Source of the DNA: Amborella trichopoda
Lineage: Eukaryota > Streptophyta > Magnoliopsida > Amborellales > Amborellaceae
Reading direction: 5' to 3'
Assembly (NCBI RefSeq): GCF_000471905.2
Contig: NW_006497735.1
Coordinates: forward strand, 863,619 to 927,618
DNA length: 64,000 bases
In this document: one piece after another, positions 59,100-64,000 of the stretch
Numbering within the stretch: position 1 is the first letter of the stretch
Layout: every line of letters begins with the position of its first letter
Translations under genes and position numbers: made by a program
The notes under the pieces: generated by a model
Seen by the model: the letters and a program-made list of their open reading frames with translations, nothing else
Told to the model about the DNA's origin: nothing
The model's database searches: none

Positions 59100-60480
59100 T
59101 TTGGATCGCTGCTTGAAACTTAAAGAACTGGAGGAGTTACGTAGATCAGAAGAAATTTATTGGAAGCAAAGATCTAGATCGAAGTGCTTGAAAGAAGGGG
59201 ACCTTAACACTAAATTCTTTTTTGCGATTGCCAGTACAAGAAGAAGACAAAATGATCTTTCTGGATTGACCATTCCTAAGATTGATTCAGAGAATGATTC
59301 TGCGATGGAGGGAGCAGTTATTAATCACTTCAAGAGGGCTTTTACTAAAGAAATTAAATTTACTCATTCTTTAAACAGAGTCCCTTTAAAGTGTTGTCGG
59401 TGGAGATGAAGAATCTTTTGGAGAGAGAGGTCACTATTGAGGAGTTGCATAAAGTTGTGTTTGCAATGTCAGGGGACAAGGCATTAGGACCTGATGGTTT
59501 CCCTTTAGCTTTTTCCATAAATTTTAGAATTTCGTTAAAGGTAAATTATTGGAGTTTGTCAGAAGTTTCATGGTTAGGGGCATATTTTTAAAGGGGTGAA
59601 CTCAGCCTTTTTGGCATTGATTCCCAAGAAATCAATGATTTCGGGCCTCTCAGACATTAGATCGATTAGTTTACTCAGCAGCCTTTATAAAATTATTGCA
59701 AAAGTTTTGACGGAAAGATTGAAAGTTGTCCTTCTTTTCTTCATCTGTATTACACATTCAGCTTTTATTCAGGATCGCCCGATTACTGATAGTGTGCTTG
59801 TTGCACAAGAATGTATTCATTCCAGAGTCTTGAGTAAAAACCGTGGTATTCTGCTTAAGCTGGATATAGATAAAGCCTATGACCAAGTAGAATAGGGAAC
59901 TCTGATAGAAATTTTAAAGGTTATGGGATTTGGCGATAGATGAAGGAGCTAGATTTTTGGGTGTCTCTCATCTCCTCATTTTTTGGTGTTATTTAAGGGG
60001 AGTCCCATTGGCTTTTTTAATGGTTCTAGAGGTCTTCGATAAGGGGACCTTCTTTCTCCCTTCTTATTCACTATCTACGCTGAATGCTTTAGTTTGATGG
60101 TAAGCAGGGTAGAAAGATTGGATCAGGTATTATTATCTCTTATTTACAATATGCAGATTATACTATAATCTTCTTTGATGCTGACTCTATTCAAGTTAAT
60201 AACATTGCTAGATTCTTGGGAGTTTGTGAGGACACACTTGGCTTTAAAGTTAATTTTCACAAATCTTCCATGATTGGTATCAATTGGTCAGATGACATGG
60301 TGGTGAATTTGGCAAGTGTGATGAGGTGTAAAGTTGGTTCTTTCGCTGTCATCTATCTTGGTTTACTTGTTATTTATTCAAGGCTTTCCATTGCAATTTA
60401 GGATAAAGTGTTTGAAACAATCCAATTCAAATTTGATCTTTGGAAGCATAAGATCTTGTTTGGCTAACCTTTTGGTGTAC
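59100..60480 (+). pseudogene. LINE reverse transcriptase (RVT_1), broken
   Basis: The region reads YWKQRSRSKCLKEGDLNTKF (the usual WxQxSRxxWLxxGDxNTxFF stretch), ALGPDGFP, SALI-type NSAFLALIPKK, and ISLLSSLYKIIAKVLTERLK. It then has AFIQDRPITDSVLVAQE, LDIDKAYDQVE-stop-G (motif A), RGLR-stop-GDLLSPFLF (motif B) and YADYT (motif C, where YADDT is expected). Frame changes occur near 59590 and 60150. The missing second aspartate and the stops make it inactive. Confidence 0.9.
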
Positions 60481-60499
60481 CGGATGTTATAGATTAATA

Positions 60500-61660
60500 T
60501 GCCCACTTCGACCGCAAAAAAAATTGAAAAAATGATGCGACACTTTCTTTGGGGTTTCAGTAGTGAGACGAGAAAATTCCTTTTACTTAGATGGGATAGA
60601 GTATGCACCCCACAGAGGGAAGGAGGTTTGGGCGTTGGAAATATTAGAATGGTTAACAAAGCACTGATGTGCAAATAGTGGTCGCACAGTTTCCATCTGC
60701 AGGACCATCTTTGGTACCAAGTTTTATTTGGACAGATATGACGTTTGGCTTGGGGGGGAAGAGGCAAGGATACCACCCATGTGTGGAGGGCAATCTTTAA
60801 TCGTAGGTCTATGATTTCGGGTTACTTTAGATGGATCTTAGGTTATGGTAGACAAATTTTCTTTTGGTATCATAAGTGGAATGGGGAGTACCTGTTAAAG
60901 TCTGTTTCCCTGAGTTACTTGGGATTGTTATTAGGCTTAATTTAAAAGTCAGTAAGGCCGTAGAAAGAAGAGGTCAACTTACTTCGTGGAATATTTTTTT
61001 GGCTTATAGCCATTTGAATAATGTTTTATTTTTCCAATGGTGTGCATTGATGGAGTTGTTGGATAAGGCCTATATTTCGCAGAATGCTGAGGATGAGATG
61101 ATATGGGAGATCGAAAGTGATGGTGTATTTTCGTTAAATCGTGTTATAATATTTTCTTTCACGACCGTTGGAAATGGTCTTGTCCTCATATTGCTCAAAT
61201 TTGAAAATGGTTGATTCCCCACAAAGTTCAAGTTTTCATTTGGTTGGCTGCTCTAAATAAAGTTTTGACTATTGACAACCTTATCAAAAGGGGAAAAGTT
61301 CTACCAAATGTTTGTTTGTTTTGCAAATCTGATGGTGAAATTGGTGTGCACTATTTATCCATTACCCATTTATTGTGAGAATTTGGCATTGACTGTTTGG
61401 TGTTTTAGGGATAAATATGGTGCTTCCTCAATCTGTGGAGGGGATAGTTTCGCAATTTGCTCTACCTCTTCTGCCTAATATGGGTAAAGTTATTTGGAAG
61501 AAAGCAAAATGTGTCATCCTTTGGGAAGTTTGGAAGGAAAGAAATAGAATGGCCTTTGATGGGAATTCTATGCCTTTTGATAGAATAATTCATATCATTA
61601 AACTTTCCATTTGGTTGTGTCTATCAGTAATAAAAGAGGGATGGGGTATCTCTTAGGTAG
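60500..61660 (+). pseudogene. LINE thumb region and zf-RVT domain, broken
   Basis: Segments read LWGFSSETRKF, LLRWDRVCTPQREGGLGVGN, HVWRAIFNRRSMI and then IPHKVQVFIWLAALNKVLTI, LIKRGKVLPNVCLFCKSDGE, the zf-RVT motif. VIWKKAKCVILWEVWKERNR follows, close to the ERNRRVF start of the 7235 copy. Frameshifts and stops are frequent. Confidence 0.8.
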
Positions 61661-61689
61661 ATATCATGGTTAATCTCAATAATATTTTC

Positions 61690-62117
61690 CTTCTTGGTTT
61701 TGCTAGCAGTAGACCGAGATGTATCTGGATCGCGCCTTGTCTTGGAAGTTTTAAGCTCAATTTTTATGGAAGCTCTTTCGGTAATCTAGGTTTAGCTGAG
61801 ATTGGTGGCGTGCAATGCTTAGTGGGTTGAAGATTTTCATTGATATAAATTTTGGCAATAGCTGCTGGATTGAAAGGGATTCTATGAATGTAATTAGATG
61901 GTGTAATAAGGAGCAGAGAGTTCACTGGGAACTTCGGTCTTTATAGTTGTAGATTATGGATCTCGTAGCTTCTCTGTCAGTCTCCTTTTCCCATGTTTAT
62001 CGCAAAGCGAACAATGTGGCTGATGCTTTGACTAAGGGGGTGCTTCTTTGTCTTCACTTGTTATCTCTAATGATGTAATTTTCTTTTTGTAGTTATCAAT
62101 AAAAGTAGGAACATTTG
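61690..62117 (+). pseudogene. LINE RNase H-like domain and 3' end, broken
   Basis: The plus strand gives RPRCIWIAPCLGSFKLNFYG then SSFGNLGLAEIGGVQC. After frame changes it reads MNVIRWCNKEQRVHWELRSL, VSFSHVYRKANNVADALTKG and a short AT-rich 3' UTR with CAATAAAAGTAGG before the A-tail. It matches the 32715-33179 copy closely in this part. Confidence 0.85.
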
Positions 62118-62604
62118 TCAAAAAAAAAATAATCACTCGACTAAAAGAGTGGCGATTTCGAGCCAAGTAAATTCATAGCACAATAATGGCCAGAACGCGG
62201 AAGAAATAACTGGAATTAGTTAAAGTAGGTAAAAAACAATTTCATAATAATTCAAAAGATGCAAAATCCTCTTAATGTGACGAAAGGAGACTCCTAGCCA
62301 AAAATGAGAAAGATCTAAGCCCAATCAATTAATAATCGGACGCTTCAGAATGAGACACGATCAGACTTGGGTTAAAATAGGTCAAATTTATAATCCGACC
62401 ATTAGATTTTTAGTCCATGATGCGTCAAAGCCACCTTGCAAATTTCAGATTGATCTGACGTCAGATGATCAAGATATGGCATGACAAGCTCAATCGCCCA
62501 TTTCACAATAATGATCCAAGGCCAATTTATAAAGACTCCTTAAGATATAAAAAGCTAAATGGCCCAAGAACTTCAATAGATTAAAGTTAGAAAATTTGTT
62601 TCAT

Positions 62605-62890
62605 GCGGGCTGGACCGCATTTCTATATATGCGGTCTAGAAAATGTATAGCATCCATCTTAAAGATGGATGCAAGTAGGTGTTCCATCTAAAAACAATGG
62701 AACCTAATGGTGCAAATGTTTTCTTACTAGAATTATTATTTATAGTTTTTAAAATTTATTTATGTTTTTGTATTCATGATCTCTATGTTAGATATTACGT
62801 GTCGTTAAAAATTAAATCTGAAAATCCATCTCAAAAATAGATTTTTTAAGAGGCCCACATTTCTACATATGCGGGCTTGACCGCATCAAA
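62605..62890. mobile_element. MITE-like element with GCGGGCTGGACCGCATTTCT ends
   Basis: The left end ATGCGGGCTGGACCGCATTT is loosely mirrored by the right end CATATGCGGGCTTGACCGCA. The interior shares CATCTAAAAACAAT, TATTCATGATCTCTATGTTA and a TTAAAAATTA block with the copy in PI intron 2. Within it ATCCATCTTAAAGATGGAT is a perfect hairpin. It is non-coding. Confidence 0.55.
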
Positions 62891-62894
62891 ACCG

Positions 62895-64000
62895 GGTCCT
62901 TAAAAGTTATTAATATAACAAGGCTATAGTCTAAATTTGAGCCCAATTTGATATCCGATGAAAGAGATACAACTTCTCGAATGCTTTGGACCGCATGCAT
63001 GGTCCCCCTATAACAGTCCAAATACACAAAAGGACCCCAAGAAATAAAAGGCCAATGAACTTCAAATTTTTATGAAAGGAAGGTGATGATGATATTTAGT
63101 GAAAATTTTAGGCAAAACAGATCAAGAAGTGACTTTTATGGCACCATCTTTGGCCCACCATAGGGGACCACAGAGAAAAAACAATAGACCATGTTGTGGA
63201 CATAATCCGTCATCTTCATGGGAATTACAACAGGCCACAAAATTTTTTGTGCAATATCTCTCAATTCTCGCAACTAAATAGGCCTAAAATTCAGTACATT
63301 GCTCCTTTCTACATGGGCTTTTAGTCCATATATGGATTAATGGGGTTCTTCACTCGGATCGATGTCGAATCCAGCCAAAAAATTGGAAGTTTGCAATGAG
63401 TAAATATGTATGTCCTATGACTTCCCTCACTCTTAGAGCGATATCTCGCGATCTGTGTGGTGATTCGACCTAAAATGTTGCAAAGAGTTTCCTAACTCAA
63501 AGACGAACGCATCCATATACAGCAATTCACAATGAAGAGCTGAAAAAGAGGTTGGATTCAAGAGAGAGATTACCTAAAAGAAATGAGAACAAAATTTCAT
63601 TTTTGTAAAAGAAAAATTGCCACAACTTGATAAAATGGCTATCGTTTGCACCGAAATATTTGTCAAATAATAGTATTTGTCAAATAATAGTACTATGATT
63701 CCCCTCAAATTTCCGGTGGCAGATCGTCAAATGGTGGCTAAGTAAGGGCATAATGAACAAGCTTAACAAGTGGGATGAAATTTTTCCCAAAAATAGAAAA
63801 CCATGACTTTAAATGATTGCATCTTGCCAAAATGATCATGATTTTCACTCAAATTTGTTCCAAAACGATTGCGACACTTAGCTTTACAATTTTCGAGAAG
63901 AAATTGGGGGAAACGTAGGATAAAACTATCTAATTCGAAGGTTTCTTTTATGGAGGATGGTAGAAGAAGGTTATTCAAGGGTCATTTCAAATACTAACCC
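62895..64000. other. Intergenic DNA, no gene recognised
   Basis: Short frames on both strands (for example 63763-63978 minus) resemble no family. GTCAAATAATAGTA is tandemly doubled near 63660-63690. Nothing else stands out. Confidence 0.4.

Larger units (their letters stand above)
47371..62131 (+). mobile_element. L1-type LINE, near full length, interrupted by an LTR element
   Basis: The two outer parts (47371 to about 47985, and about 56633-62131) hold the plant L1 order: ORF1 with a DUF4283-like domain, then endonuclease, RT, zf-RVT and RNase H, then A10 at 62120-62129. A perfect 14-bp duplication brackets the whole. All reading frames carry stops, many at positions where tryptophan is expected, so the copy is dead. 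Its RNase H end is very close to that of the young copy at 32715-33179. Confidence 0.88.

Overview
The window is nuclear DNA of a flowering plant: AT-rich, intron-containing, and mostly made of decayed transposable elements around two host genes. A PISTILLATA-type floral MADS-box gene (minus strand, 44313-46202) and a plant SEC14/CRAL-TRIO phosphatidylinositol-transfer (SFH) gene (plus strand, 16040-28299) can both be spliced by eye into complete open reading frames. The PI gene has a 42-bp exon 5. As I recall, that long form was reported only from Amborella and water lilies, other angiosperm PI genes having 30 bp. Together with long introns, low gene density and old retroelements, this makes an early-diverging angiosperm (Amborella-like) my best guess. 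It is inference, not proof.

Layout. 1-10551: a divergent inverted pair of long LTR-like sequences (1-1076 and 8820-10551), a tandem-repeat patch (1077-1990), small MITE-like elements, and a 5'-truncated LINE with target-site duplications (7235-7892). 10552-15700: AT-rich, no gene recognised. 15782-28299: the SFH gene, 13 coding exons, with a 5.9-kb first intron holding copia debris. 28785-36231: MITEs, several tandem duplications, a second 5'-truncated LINE with a perfect 15-bp duplication (32715-33179), and a ~47-bp minisatellite. 36407-42115: a decayed Ty1/copia element (minus) with both LTRs and a textbook tRNA-Met primer-binding site. 44313-46202: the PI gene. 46838-46916: a U6 snRNA retropseudogene. 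47371-62131: a LINE flanked by a perfect 14-bp duplication and split by a gag-only, pol-less gypsy-type LTR element lying antisense inside it (about 47987-56632). 62146-64000: a MITE and unremarkable DNA.

The host genes are not functionally linked: one makes a membrane-lipid transfer protein, the other a floral-organ transcription factor. The rest records nested retrotransposition. LINE machinery left at least four insertions with duplicated targets, one of them in trans (U6). The least familiar structure is in the gag-only LTR element: a recurring short palindrome (core GGGCGACAC...GTGTCGCCC) occurs in both LTRs and about nine times in its internal region, next to tandem TGACGT-containing repeats and three copies of a CCTGTCC...GGACAGG palindrome.
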